NCBI GenBank assembly: GCA_963662985.1 | Contig: OY760067.1 | Coordinates: 744,001-808,000 of the forward strand | Direction: 5' to 3' | DNA length: 64,000 bases | DNA from: G963662985 sp963662985 | GTDB lineage: Bacteria > Chloroflexota > Anaerolineae > Anaerolineales > UBA11579 | Shown here: positions 33,222 through 42,492 of the stretch, piece after piece | How the letters are laid out: each line of letters begins with the position of its first letter | How positions within the stretch are numbered: position 1 is the first letter of the stretch | Translations under genes and position numbers: made by a program | The notes under the pieces: model-generated | Seen by the model: the letters and a program-made list of their open reading frames with translations, nothing else | Told to the model about the DNA's origin: nothing | Databases searched by the model: none

Positions 33222-34076
33222 ATGATTAAAGTTGAAGGTCTCTATCATTCGTACAATAATGATACCCAATATGCAGTAAAGGATGCAAACTTTGAAGTTC
33301 CTCAAGGTGAGATTTTTGGCTTTCTTGGACCCTCCGGTGCAGGAAAATCTACTACACAAGGGATTTTGACCGGATTGCTCCAGCTTCAAAAAGGGAATGT
33401 TCAAGTAGCGGGTTATGATGTGAAACATCTCTCGCGATCAATGTTCAATAAAATCGGAATGTCGTTTGAACAATCCAATGTTTATAGCAAAATGACTGCT
33501 AAAGAAAATCTTGATTTCTATGCCAAATTGTTTGATGTCCCCACTCAAAGCGCAGAAGACTTGCTGAAATTGGTTGGATTGGGTGGCAAAGAAAAGATGA
33601 AGGCTGAAGAATTTTCAAAAGGGATGAAACATCGTCTCACATTTGCACGTTCGATGATTAATAACCCTGAATTGTGGTTCTTGGATGAACCAACAACTGG
33701 CTTGGACCCTGCGATTGCGGCGGATATCAAGGATATTATTCGAGAACAAAATAATAAAGGTGTGACCATCTTTTTAACCACGCATAATATGTATATTGCG
33801 GATGAACTTTGTGATCGAGTGGCTTTTATTGTAGATGGGGAGATTCAATTGATTGACTCCCCGAAAAATCTCAAATTAGCTTATGGCGAACAACTAGTGG
33901 AAGTTGAATATGAAGAGAAGGGTGAAATTGTCTCTGATACTTTCTCTACTGTTTTGGATGAAGATAAAAAACGATTACAAGATGTGATCGCTTCTTATCC
34001 AATCCAATCTATGCACACCAAAGAAGCAACTCTTGAAGAAATCTTTATTAAGGTGACAGGGAGAGGGTTGGTCTAA
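33222..34076 (+). CDS. ABC transporter ATP-binding protein (ABC-2 type exporter)
   Basis: The start at ATG 33222 has AAGGAG before it. 284 residues: Walker A GPSGAGKST (36-44), signature FSKGMKHRL (about 128-136), Walker B LWFLDEPTTGLDP and the His switch LTTHN. The C-terminal part is the usual short extension of the CcmA/DrrA type. It energises two ABC-2 permeases encoded directly after it. The substrate may be a drug, lipid or peptide. Confidence 0.93.
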   Translation: MIKVEGLYHSYNNDTQYAVKDANFEVPQGEIFGFLGPSGAGKSTTQGILTGLLQLQKGNVQVAGYDVKHLSRSMFNKIGMSFEQSNVYSKMTAKENLDFYAKLFDVPTQSAEDLLKLVGLGGKEKMKAEEFSKGMKHRLTFARSMINNPELWFLDEPTTGLDPAIAADIKDIIREQNNKGVTIFLTTHNMYIADELCDRVAFIVDGEIQLIDSPKNLKLAYGEQLVEVEYEEKGEIVSDTFSTVLDEDKKRLQDVIASYPIQSMHTKEATLEEIFIKVTGRGLV

Positions 34077-34078
34077 GC

Positions 34079-35197
34079 ATGAAAAAACTTTGGCATTCTT
34101 TTATCAAAGAGCTGCTTCTTTCTTCGAGAAGTTTTTATTTTTATCTCGAATTGATTATGGCAGTGATTATGATTTTTATTTTGGTTTTTGTCATTCCTGA
34201 AAATTTTAGTAACACGGAAGTGGAATATATCTATCTTGATATGAATTCTCAAGCAAGGGAAATGTTCATCAATGAATATTTTAAGTCTAATGACGAGATC
34301 CTCGCTGAAGAACCATTCATCTTTGAACTTGATAATGAAGAAATCTCAGCAATAAAATATTCAGAAGCAGATAGTGAGATCTTTTTGTTTGAAGATGAAC
34401 AGGCTATGATTGACTTGGCTGAAAAAGAACGAGAATTTGCAGCGGTTATTCATCTTGAAGAGGGTAGCACTGAGGTTACCTATACCTATTATTTGCAAGG
34501 ATACGAAACCCAACGGTTGAAGAATATTTATTTAGTTTTGCATAATGGTGATATTGAAGCTTTGGGTGAATTTTCTGATGCACAAGAAGTACGATCTTTA
34601 AACCAAACCTTAGTGGAATTAACTGATCGTGAAAATATGGTGCCGGCATTCATTACTTTCAATGGCTCTTTGATGGGATTATTCATTATTTCTTCCTATA
34701 TCTATTTGGATAAAAAAGAAGGTGTGATTAAGGCTTATGCGGTTTCCCCTTCTACGGTGGCAAATTATCTATTGAGCAAAATTATGGTTTTGATGACAAC
34801 CAGTACAGTAACAACTTTGTTGATTGTGATTGCCGTGAAAGGTTTTGACTTTCATATTTTGTTGATGCTGGCATTATTACTAAGTTCTGGTTTTGCAGCT
34901 TCCGCTTTAGGTATTTTGTTAGCTTCCTATTATCAAGATATTGCAGAATCATTTGCTGTGTTCTTTGCATTGATCCTCTATTTTATGTTGCCGAACTTTG
35001 CCTATTTCATTCCTAGTTGGAATCCAAATTGGGTTAAGTTAATTCCATCTTATTACATGCAAGAAGGATTTAAAGAAGTTTTGCTCTCTAATCCAGACAC
35101 ATCATTTGTTTTATATTCCTCTTTAGGGTTTGTGATTGGCGGCGTGCTTATTTTCTTGTTTGCAAACTATCGATTCAAAAAGACTTTGTCGGTATAG
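34079..35197 (+). CDS. ABC-2 type transporter permease
   Basis: 372 residues. There is one N-terminal helix (about 20-40), a large extracytoplasmic loop (40-190) and about five helices at the C-terminus, the ABC-2 permease plan. It begins 2 bp after the ATPase stop. The next permease start is 10 bp past its end, with AGGAGG overlapping its stop. It pairs with the second permease to form a heterodimer. Confidence 0.88.
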   Translation: MKKLWHSFIKELLLSSRSFYFYLELIMAVIMIFILVFVIPENFSNTEVEYIYLDMNSQAREMFINEYFKSNDEILAEEPFIFELDNEEISAIKYSEADSEIFLFEDEQAMIDLAEKEREFAAVIHLEEGSTEVTYTYYLQGYETQRLKNIYLVLHNGDIEALGEFSDAQEVRSLNQTLVELTDRENMVPAFITFNGSLMGLFIISSYIYLDKKEGVIKAYAVSPSTVANYLLSKIMVLMTTSTVTTLLIVIAVKGFDFHILLMLALLLSSGFAASALGILLASYYQDIAESFAVFFALILYFMLPNFAYFIPSWNPNWVKLIPSYYMQEGFKEVLLSNPDTSFVLYSSLGFVIGGVLIFLFANYRFKKTLSV

Positions 35198-35207
35198 GAG
35201 GAAAACA

Positions 35208-36215
35208 ATGTTGAAAAAAATATTTGCAGTCTTCCAAAGAGATTTAAAAGTAAATTTGAGAAATTTTCTCACCATCTATCTGATGATCGCTCCCTTCTTG
35301 TTGGCATTTGCAATTAATTTTCTTGTGCCAAGTGTGAATGACACCACGATTAATTTGGTCATGTTAGAAAGTGCTGACCCAGATTATGTAGCAAACTTAG
35401 AACAATATGCACGAGTTGAATTGGTCAAAGATATGGATGCTGCCATCACACGAGTGGAACAACGAGATGACATGATTGCAGTGCTAGAGGATTCCCAAAC
35501 AGGCGACTATTATGTCTTGCAACAAGGGAATGAAGCTCCAGAAATTGTGGAATTTGCGAAACTGCTCAAATCTTTCGTAGAACTTGATTATCAAGTGGAT
35601 CAATCAAACGTCGAAATCAAAGATTTTGGACGTACAGAACCACCACTTAAAGCAATCTTGGTCAATTTATGTGTAATCTTCATCACCATCTTAGGTGGGA
35701 TGTTGATCGCAATTAATATCGTAGAAGAAAAAATGGATAATACTGTGAGTGCAATTAATGTTACTCCGCTTTCCCGAGTTGGATTTTTGATTGGCAAAAG
35801 CATGATTGGCGTTATCCTCTCGCTTTATTCTTCCGTGGCAATATTATGGATTACAGGTTACCGACATGTGAATTTTGGGATGTTGTTGGTGCAGTTGTTT
35901 GTAATTACGATATTGAGCATTTTGATGGGATTTGCACAAGGGATTAACAGCAATGATGTGATGGACGCTGCGGCAGGATTGAAGATGATGTTTTTGCCAG
36001 TGATTGGCGCTGTGGCTGCTGCGGAATTTTTGGCAGATAAATGGCAATGGGTCTGTTATTGGATTCCCTATTATTGGACCTATCTGGGTACAGATGCGAT
36101 TCTCTCAAATGTCGCCACATGGCCACAAATTTTATTCTATTCAGCGATCACTTTGGGAATCACTGGTGTGATTTTTGCAATTTTAGCTCCTCGGGTTCAC
36201 AAAGGGCTACAGTAA
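35208..36215 (+). CDS. ABC-2 type transporter permease, second subunit
   Basis: I choose ATG 35208 (AGGAGG at 35197-35202); a longer frame from 35136 would overlap the previous gene heavily. 335 residues: helix 1 about 20-40, a loop to about 165, then five helices. It pairs with the permease before it. The ATP-binding protein is encoded two genes upstream. Confidence 0.88.
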   Translation: MLKKIFAVFQRDLKVNLRNFLTIYLMIAPFLLAFAINFLVPSVNDTTINLVMLESADPDYVANLEQYARVELVKDMDAAITRVEQRDDMIAVLEDSQTGDYYVLQQGNEAPEIVEFAKLLKSFVELDYQVDQSNVEIKDFGRTEPPLKAILVNLCVIFITILGGMLIAINIVEEKMDNTVSAINVTPLSRVGFLIGKSMIGVILSLYSSVAILWITGYRHVNFGMLLVQLFVITILSILMGFAQGINSNDVMDAAAGLKMMFLPVIGAVAAAEFLADKWQWVCYWIPYYWTYLGTDAILSNVATWPQILFYSAITLGITGVIFAILAPRVHKGLQ

Positions 36216-36242
36216 ATCTAGAAACTATCAAAGGAAAAAATT

Positions 36243-36452
36243 ATGAATTATTACCCACTCCTCGCACTTTTGGCTTTTGCGTATGCCGGCTTAGTATTTT
36301 GGATGGTGATTAAAAAACCAGCTAAATTATGGGGCATCAATAAAATTCAAACAATGATTAAAATTCTTGGTGAAAAAGGAACCGACATTTTATTCTATGT
36401 CGTTGGACTTATCGCAATTGGCTTAGGGATCTGGTGCATCACCTTAGCCTAA
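36243..36452 (+). CDS. Small two-helix membrane protein in ABC operon
   Basis: 69 residues. Two hydrophobic segments (about 5-21 and 49-67) separated by a basic KKPAKLWGINKIQ stretch. SD AAAGGA. It is in the same operon as the ABC exporter and ends at the shared terminator. It may be an accessory or stabilising peptide for the transporter, or be unrelated; not recognised. Confidence 0.6.
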   Translation: MNYYPLLALLAFAYAGLVFWMVIKKPAKLWGINKIQTMIKILGEKGTDILFYVVGLIAIGLGIWCITLA

Positions 36453-36476
36453 ATATAATCAAAGTCTTTCTAAAAT

Positions 36477-36502
36477 GAGCTCCTTGTGAAAGGAGCTCTT
36501 TA
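36477..36502. terminator. Bidirectional terminator
   Basis: GAGCTCCTT (36477-36485), GTGA, AAGGAGCTC (36490-36498), then T's; it separates the ABC operon from the convergent antiporter gene. Confidence 0.85.
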
Positions 36503-38416
36503 TCAAATTACTTCATAGCGTTCTATTTCAAATATATAAAAGGCAACCCCATTAACTAAAATTTGTTTGATATTGGTCATGGGAATTCCCTGACGCATGA
36601 GTTCATTACGGGCAAGTGGTGTGAGCTGGGTGACCGATTTAATCGCACGAATAACATTTTCTTCTTGCCCATTTTCCATGCCAATCATAATATTAATCAT
36701 TCCAGGATGATGAGATTGTTTTTCCAAATCGTAAGTGGTGATGTAGACTCCCATCATATTTAATAAAGATGCTACATCTGCGAGATCATTTTCTAAAATA
36801 GTGGTTATCAAAAGGCGGTTGATGTTCTCAGTGGTACCTTCTCGCTTGACCAAAAAATCGGCGTAATTAATATCTTCATTGATCAAAGCATTGTCAATTT
36901 CTGTGATTAAAGTAGTATATACATCCTCGCCAATAATACCTTCGGAAAGCATTTCAGAATAAGCGGCTCGCTGCACGCGTAACCCTTCTCGATAAGCAAA
37001 ATTTATTTCTGTTATTTGCAGGTCTTTTTCTTGTGCCACAATCCTACTGACTGCTTTTTTACGACTTTCGAGTTGTAATTTCATGGGACGCTCTAAGATC
37101 TCCCAAGCATCGTCTGAAACAAATCCTTCTTCTGTCAATTGCTCCACATGTTGATAAGCTTCTGCAGCAGCAACAGAACGAGCTTTGTTTAATTCATAAA
37201 TCACTGCTTTAGCTGAACGGGTGACAAACCCTAATTTTTTGACCAAAGGTTCCATTGAAACCCCTTGGATGAGAATGGTGAAGAGTACAACGCCAAAAGT
37301 CATTGCTTGCAGAATATCTCTTTCAGCACCAAGCGTGGCAGGCAAACTCAAAACAAGTGCCAGTGATACGGCACCACGTAAACCACCCCAGTAGAGCACA
37401 TGTTGAATCTTTATATTAAGTGATTTAAAGAACCGTGAGAATCCGTAAATCACAATCGCGCGGGCTGCAAGAACGATAATAATGGCGTAGAAGATTGCTT
37501 GCCAACTGTCTAATAACAAAGCTAAATCAATTTCTAAACCGATCAAAAGGAAAACTAAGGTATTCGCGAGAAAAGCAAGATAGTCCCAAAAGTTAAGCAA
37601 TGTAATTTTGCTTGTGGGAGACATGCGGGTGGAAGAAAGATTGCCAGCTACCAAACCTGCTGCCACCACAGCAAGCACTCCGCTAAAATGAAAATTCTCT
37701 GCAGTGAGATAGGAACCATAAACCGCAACTAAAGTGATAGTGATCTCCAACATGGCGTCATTAACAAAACCAATAAAACGCGTGGCGATCCAACCAACGA
37801 TAATGCCGACTAAGACTCCCCCGCCAGCGACCATAAGGAAGTCCACTACACTTTGAGAAAAACTAAATGTACCGGTGGCAATGACACTGAGCATGATGTT
37901 ATACATGACAATCGCGGTGCCGTCGTTGAATAAACTCTCCCCTTCTAATAAGATCTGGAGTTGTTTGGGAACCCCAAGCGTTCGGAAAAGGGCTACCACT
38001 GCAACAGGGTCTGTGGCAGCAATTAAAGCACCAAAAAGCAAAGCATCGGTGAGGGCAATGCCAACCGTGCGAGAGACCATCCACCCCACTAAGAACATAG
38101 TGAGAATCAAACCGGGGATGGCTAATGCTAAAATAATCTTGAGATTTTTGGTGAGTTCTTTAAAGTTGATGTGAAAAGCAGCTTCAAAAACCAAAGGGGG
38201 AACAAATATACTGAGAATTAATTCTGCAGATAAAAAGGAACGCAACTCTTCGAGACCAATGCCCAATAAATCGAGGGGAGCAAAAAAAGCGAGCGCTAGC
38301 CCCACAATCACAAGCCCGACTGTATAAGGCATGTGAAGACGTTTAATCACAATCCCAACTAAGGCTGCAAGAAAAAGTAAGATGATCAGAATGATCTCAA
38401 CATCATGGATACCCAT
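36503..38416 (-). CDS. Na+/H+ antiporter, CPA1/NhaP family, with C-terminal domain
   Basis: 637 residues. Residues 1-400 are a CPA1 core with about 12 helices. Signature motifs are ATDPVAVVALF (about 133-143), LLEGESLFNDGTAIV (about 155-169) and WGGLRGAVSLAL (about 342-353). The C-terminal 230 residues are soluble, helical at first (about 400-540), then alpha/beta (550-637: INRLLITTILEN... VTTYDLEKQSHHPGMINIMIG...), probably a regulatory domain. The gene is 10 bp after the glycosidase-like gene on the same strand. Which ion is moved is inferred from the family. Confidence 0.9.
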   Translation of the reverse strand: MGIHDVEIILIILLFLAALVGIVIKRLHMPYTVGLVIVGLALAFFAPLDLLGIGLEELRSFLSAELILSIFVPPLVFEAAFHINFKELTKNLKIILALAIPGLILTMFLVGWMVSRTVGIALTDALLFGALIAATDPVAVVALFRTLGVPKQLQILLEGESLFNDGTAIVMYNIMLSVIATGTFSFSQSVVDFLMVAGGGVLVGIIVGWIATRFIGFVNDAMLEITITLVAVYGSYLTAENFHFSGVLAVVAAGLVAGNLSSTRMSPTSKITLLNFWDYLAFLANTLVFLLIGLEIDLALLLDSWQAIFYAIIIVLAARAIVIYGFSRFFKSLNIKIQHVLYWGGLRGAVSLALVLSLPATLGAERDILQAMTFGVVLFTILIQGVSMEPLVKKLGFVTRSAKAVIYELNKARSVAAAEAYQHVEQLTEEGFVSDDAWEILERPMKLQLESRKKAVSRIVAQEKDLQITEINFAYREGLRVQRAAYSEMLSEGIIGEDVYTTLITEIDNALINEDINYADFLVKREGTTENINRLLITTILENDLADVASLLNMMGVYITTYDLEKQSHHPGMINIMIGMENGQEENVIRAIKSVTQLTPLARNELMRQGIPMTNIKQILVNGVAFYIFEIERYEVI

Positions 38417-38426
38417 TTTTTACCTT

Positions 38427-40724
38427 CTATTTCATTTCAAAAATTTGTAATTTTCCCCCATGATATTGGGTTTGTGTGCCATTGGGGAATGTAATCGTTG
38501 TTTCTTTTAACCCATGCATAATCTCTAAGCCACGGTAACTGACCTTGAATTTGGCAGGCAAGGGATTGTTATAATGCAAAATGACCTTAGTGGGAGAGAG
38601 AATTTCAATACCTGCTACTTTGAGGAACAGACCTATCGGGAACAGGCTATTCCAAGTATAGGGAGAATCAAAACCTTGGGCTGTGTGAACATCATATCGT
38701 TCAAAAAGTGCCCCTTGATTACGCAAACATAAACCTTGCGCAGTAACTATCTTGGTGAGATGTTCGGCAGCAAGTTTAATCTCCCCCATTTTTAGTAAGG
38801 CTTCAATGACAAGGACTGAATGGGGTAACGAGACGGAAACATGTTCAATTTTATTGGCCAATGAAGGAGTAGGAATAAATTCTGGCATGCCAAAATTTTC
38901 GTTAAATCGCTGTGCTTTAGCAAAGTTATGTTTAACAATTTGATTTTTCATTTTTAAAGAAATGCTATTAGCCCACATAGGTAGCAAGGATGAAATCATG
39001 GGAACACGGTGATAGACATGCTGTAAGCTTGTCTGATCATTTTTGCCAGCCCCTTCAATATGAATTAAATTCACTTCTGTAAGTAAGTGGTTTAGGGTAA
39101 GGGTGCCGTGACTGAGGTACCATGAAAAATCTGAGTAGGTGAGATCTATGTGCAAATTTTTTTGAGCAGCATCTTTGCCTTCGATATGAATTTTTAATTG
39201 GAGTGGTAATACTCCTTGGGCATCCACACGAAGCAATAAACGCATAGGTGTGTCAAAAGATTTTTCAATTGTTTTTTGTGCATTGCCTTTAATGCGACCG
39301 ATAAGCCCAATCTTTTGAGAATATCTGGTTTCTACATCAGAATAAAAATGAATCACGGAACGAGAATTCCACAAATCTTCGAGGATATTCCTGAGTTGCA
39401 TCGCGTTCTTTTTGGCTTCTGAAGATGTTTCAATATCTTCCATAATCAATGCCAACTGATCCATACTTTCTGCTTCAATCAATAATAAAGCAGTCAAATC
39501 AGGTGCATTGACCTTGCGTGCATCCACTCCTTGGCTCCAAGAGAATAAGGTGGAAAACAGTGGGTGGCGCTCAATCCCAGTTTGGCGTACGGAACGCCAT
39601 GTGGGAGATTTAATCTGATCACTGGTCATCCAAATTTGATAATACTGCTGCAATGCTGGGTAGATTTTACCTAAGAAAGATTTGTCACCATCACGCTGAT
39701 AGATTTCGTAAGATAGAGAGCAAATAAAGGGATAGATGTCTTTGGCGACAAAGGCTAGATCGGCAGATTCAAACCAATTGAGCAAAATCTGTTTGCCAGT
39801 AGCAAGCATGGCAGGAGGTGCACATTTGAGCCAATACCAGATTACCAAGGGGAAGATCGGGTTTTGTGTGAGGGAGTCATCCAACGGGTTTTGATCTACT
39901 GTCCGCTGGAAACGCACTTCTTGTTGATTAAAGCCGGCTAGAAAAATGCTCATACGCTGGCTGAGGTTGAAGACAAAGTCCCATTCAGGAAGAAAAGACT
40001 CAATCTGATACACATCTGAATTTGTCATTTCTAAGAGTGCCATCTCGGCATCCCAATTTTTGGCAACCGCACGGCGAGCGGTTTCAAATGAGTCTTCGGG
40101 AGATTCTTTAGCGGATACTGCCCAGGTGAGGGTTTTGCTCTCTTTGGTGGCTAAGAAAATGTCACTGGTAAGGGCAGGTTTGGGGCTTATGGTGAAATCT
40201 GGTCCGCCAGTGATAAACATTACTGGCGCTAGCCCTTTTGTGGTGCCTTGCAAGATGTTGACAATGTTTTTGTGCTCAGGTTTCATCGGAGTGCCGGCAT
40301 CTGGCGCGAGTACACAAACCCAATCCATGCCAATAGCTCGTTCTTCTTGGGTATGATTGGTGACAGTGATGCGGCAAGAGATCAAATCGAAATCTTGCAC
40401 CCAATATTCAAAAACTGCTTCAATCCCTTCAAAAGGTTGGAAAGAGAGCTGAATGTAATTGGGATAGTTCTTTTCAATACGAACAGGAGAATGATAGTCT
40501 CGCATTTGTTCGATGGTAATGCCTTCTTCACTGAAGATGGGGAAAATACGCATATAACGAGCACGCAATCCGTAAGTGGTACTCAGTTCTAAGGTGCCAG
40601 TTTCACCGCTACCAAAAGAGAGTTGCCAAACTTGGTCGTCATGAGGCATGCCATTAATGGTGCGCGCATCAGCGGCAAGTGGAATTTTGAGGTAGGGGAA
40701 TTGTTTTATGGAAATTGGCTTCAT
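38427..40724 (-). CDS. Glycoside-hydrolase-like (alpha/alpha)6-barrel protein
   Basis: 765 residues, cytoplasmic (no signal). The first 250 residues are beta-rich. From about 280 to 720 there are long helices with W-, D- and Q-rich turns (NPIFPLVIWYWLKCAPPAMLATGKQILLNW, SYEIYQRDGDKSF, YQIWMTSDQI), the pattern of (alpha/alpha)6-barrel glycosidases such as GH63 and GH15. A short C-terminal beta stretch follows (about 735-765). Catalytic residues cannot be assigned with confidence. It is 10 bp before the antiporter gene. Polysaccharide debranching or glycosidase activity is inferred. Confidence 0.5.
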   Translation of the reverse strand: MKPISIKQFPYLKIPLAADARTINGMPHDDQVWQLSFGSGETGTLELSTTYGLRARYMRIFPIFSEEGITIEQMRDYHSPVRIEKNYPNYIQLSFQPFEGIEAVFEYWVQDFDLISCRITVTNHTQEERAIGMDWVCVLAPDAGTPMKPEHKNIVNILQGTTKGLAPVMFITGGPDFTISPKPALTSDIFLATKESKTLTWAVSAKESPEDSFETARRAVAKNWDAEMALLEMTNSDVYQIESFLPEWDFVFNLSQRMSIFLAGFNQQEVRFQRTVDQNPLDDSLTQNPIFPLVIWYWLKCAPPAMLATGKQILLNWFESADLAFVAKDIYPFICSLSYEIYQRDGDKSFLGKIYPALQQYYQIWMTSDQIKSPTWRSVRQTGIERHPLFSTLFSWSQGVDARKVNAPDLTALLLIEAESMDQLALIMEDIETSSEAKKNAMQLRNILEDLWNSRSVIHFYSDVETRYSQKIGLIGRIKGNAQKTIEKSFDTPMRLLLRVDAQGVLPLQLKIHIEGKDAAQKNLHIDLTYSDFSWYLSHGTLTLNHLLTEVNLIHIEGAGKNDQTSLQHVYHRVPMISSLLPMWANSISLKMKNQIVKHNFAKAQRFNENFGMPEFIPTPSLANKIEHVSVSLPHSVLVIEALLKMGEIKLAAEHLTKIVTAQGLCLRNQGALFERYDVHTAQGFDSPYTWNSLFPIGLFLKVAGIEILSPTKVILHYNNPLPAKFKVSYRGLEIMHGLKETTITFPNGTQTQYHGGKLQIFEMK

Positions 40725-40887
40725 GCTTCTATTTTAAATGGGGGAAGGGCTTTGGTCAAACGTTCTCTTGATTTCTCTTCCTTATTAATAGAAAACTTAC
40801 ACTTGAATGGTAGATTATAAATATAATTTGAAATAATTTTTTATAGTATAATGTTAAAAATTAACTTTAAGAGAGTGATCCACGCAG

Positions 40888-41712
40888 ATGAATATTCGCT
40901 ATGTGATTCCGCGCTTCATTCGGCACATTTTGCCCGATGAAATCGCAAAAAAATTATTGGAACAACGCTTCATCATTAAACCGGGCATTGAAACCTCAGA
41001 CCCAACTGCTGCTGTGCAAAGCTATTTGGATGCGCTGACAAAAAATGGTTTTTCCATTGAAGGCAAACGAGTGTTGATTTTCGGTTATGGTGGACGTTAT
41101 GACGTGGGATTGGGATTGGTAGAAAAAGGGGCCACGCAAGTGGTGTTATCCGATTTGTTCACCTCCCCCGACCCAAACCGTAACCGTGCATTGCTGCAAC
41201 ATTACCCGATCTTACTGACCGAAAAAGAAGGAATCGTGGTGCCAAAAGGGAATCAATTGGTGTTGGTGCAAGGCAATATCGAAGAAAAAGAGATTCAAGA
41301 GGCAATTGGCAAGGTAGATTTGGTGTTGACCAATTCCGTCTATGAACATTTAGTGAATGTTGACAATATCACCCGCGTTTTAGCAAATATGCTTTTGCCG
41401 GGCGGTGCCCACTTTCACAAGATTGACCTACGCGACCATTATTTCAAATATCCGTTTGAAATGCTGACCTTCAGTGAAAGCACATGGCGACGTTGGTTGA
41501 ACCCCTCTAGCAATCATAACCGTTTCCGCTACAACGACTATACGCAAATTTTTGAGCGTTATTTTGAAAATGTGGTGGTGGAAGTGACCGATTTTTTACC
41601 AGAGGCATTTGCAAAAGTAAAATCGAAAATCCAGCCAGAATTTCTCACTGGTGATGATGAGATAGATGCAATCGGACAAATTAGTGTGTTTGCATCCAAT
41701 CCAAAACAATAA
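40888..41712 (+). CDS. Class I SAM-dependent methyltransferase
   Basis: 274 residues. The SAM motif is VLIFGYGGRYDVGLGLVEKGA (about 62-82), followed by an acidic end of strand 2 (VVLSDLF) and VDLVLTNSVYEHL (about 143-155), motif IV. LPGGAHFHKIDLRDH fits the post-motif region. The substrate is unknown. It is followed 13 bp later by the NfuA-like gene. Confidence 0.8.
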   Translation: MNIRYVIPRFIRHILPDEIAKKLLEQRFIIKPGIETSDPTAAVQSYLDALTKNGFSIEGKRVLIFGYGGRYDVGLGLVEKGATQVVLSDLFTSPDPNRNRALLQHYPILLTEKEGIVVPKGNQLVLVQGNIEEKEIQEAIGKVDLVLTNSVYEHLVNVDNITRVLANMLLPGGAHFHKIDLRDHYFKYPFEMLTFSESTWRRWLNPSSNHNRFRYNDYTQIFERYFENVVVEVTDFLPEAFAKVKSKIQPEFLTGDDEIDAIGQISVFASNPKQ

Positions 41713-41725
41713 GAAAGGCAGACCT

Positions 41726-42352
41726 ATGTCAAACCCAACTATTTTGACTGTCACAGAAGGTGCGATCAATCAGATCAGAGAATTGCAACATGGTGATGTG
41801 ACGCTTGGCATTCGCATTGCTGTGGTCGGCGACCCCACCCCGATGGGCTATCGCACAGAATTAGGCTTTATGCAACGTACGATGCACGGCGCAGACGACG
41901 TGGTGCAAGATGTCGATGATGTTTGGTTCATTATGGACAAGACCAGTGCCGAAGCATTGCAAGGCGCAGTGATTGATTTTGATGAAACCAAGTTTCAAGG
42001 TGGATTCCACATTCAATATGCACCCGATAAATTAGTAGAAGTGCCCCCTTCCAAAATGTGGGGAGATGAACTTTCTACCCAAGTACAAAAAGTAATCGAC
42101 AACCGCTTAAACCCCGGTTTGAAGAGCCACAATGGATTTGTGGAATTGTTAGAAGTACGCGGTGAAAAAGCCTATATTGAAATGGGCGGTGGTTGCAAGG
42201 GATGTGCAGGAGCATTCATGACTTTGAAACAAGGGATTGAAAAAGCAATTTTTGCTGAAGTGCCTGAAATCAAAGAAGTGTTAGACGTAACCGAACACGC
42301 AGACGGCACCAATCCGTATTATACGGAAGTGGGCGGTCAAGGCGTTTTCTAA
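41726..42352 (+). CDS. NfuA-like Fe-S cluster scaffold
   Basis: I choose ATG 41726 because AAAGGCAG lies before it; a longer frame from 41666 overlaps the methyltransferase gene. 208 residues. Residues about 5-100 resemble the degenerate HesB/IscA-like domain of NfuA, and residues 125-195 are the NifU C-terminal domain, with GGCKGCAG (Cys157 and Cys160) as the cluster-binding CxxC. NfuA carries Fe-S clusters to apo-proteins. Ends before a strong terminator. Confidence 0.85.
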   Translation: MSNPTILTVTEGAINQIRELQHGDVTLGIRIAVVGDPTPMGYRTELGFMQRTMHGADDVVQDVDDVWFIMDKTSAEALQGAVIDFDETKFQGGFHIQYAPDKLVEVPPSKMWGDELSTQVQKVIDNRLNPGLKSHNGFVELLEVRGEKAYIEMGGGCKGCAGAFMTLKQGIEKAIFAEVPEIKEVLDVTEHADGTNPYYTEVGGQGVF

Positions 42353-42374
42353 ACACAAGAAAGACAAGTGCAAG

Positions 42375-42405
42375 GCTAGGGTAGTTCTATACCCTAGCTT
42401 TTTTG
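42375..42405 (+). terminator. Terminator after NfuA-like gene
   Basis: GCTAGGGTA (42375-42383) and TACCCTAGC (42390-42398), then a T run. Confidence 0.9.
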
Positions 42406-42438
42406 TTTAAGCAAAAAAAGGGAAAAAGAGAGAAGCGT

Positions 42439-42467
42439 TTGGGATGCTTGAGAGAAGTTGTTATAAT
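42439..42467 (+). promoter_or_regulatory. Promoter of ftcD
   Basis: TTGGGA (42439-42444), 17 bp, TATAAT (42462-42467). This rules out the longer upstream frame as coding and fixes the start at 42493. Confidence 0.7.
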
Positions 42468-42492
42468 TATAAGAAAAAGGAGAGATTTGCCC

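Noticed and set aside
42403..42492. 30-codon N-terminal extension of FtcD
   Set aside because: The segment contains the ftcD promoter and lacks similarity to the family start; ATG 42493 has the SD.
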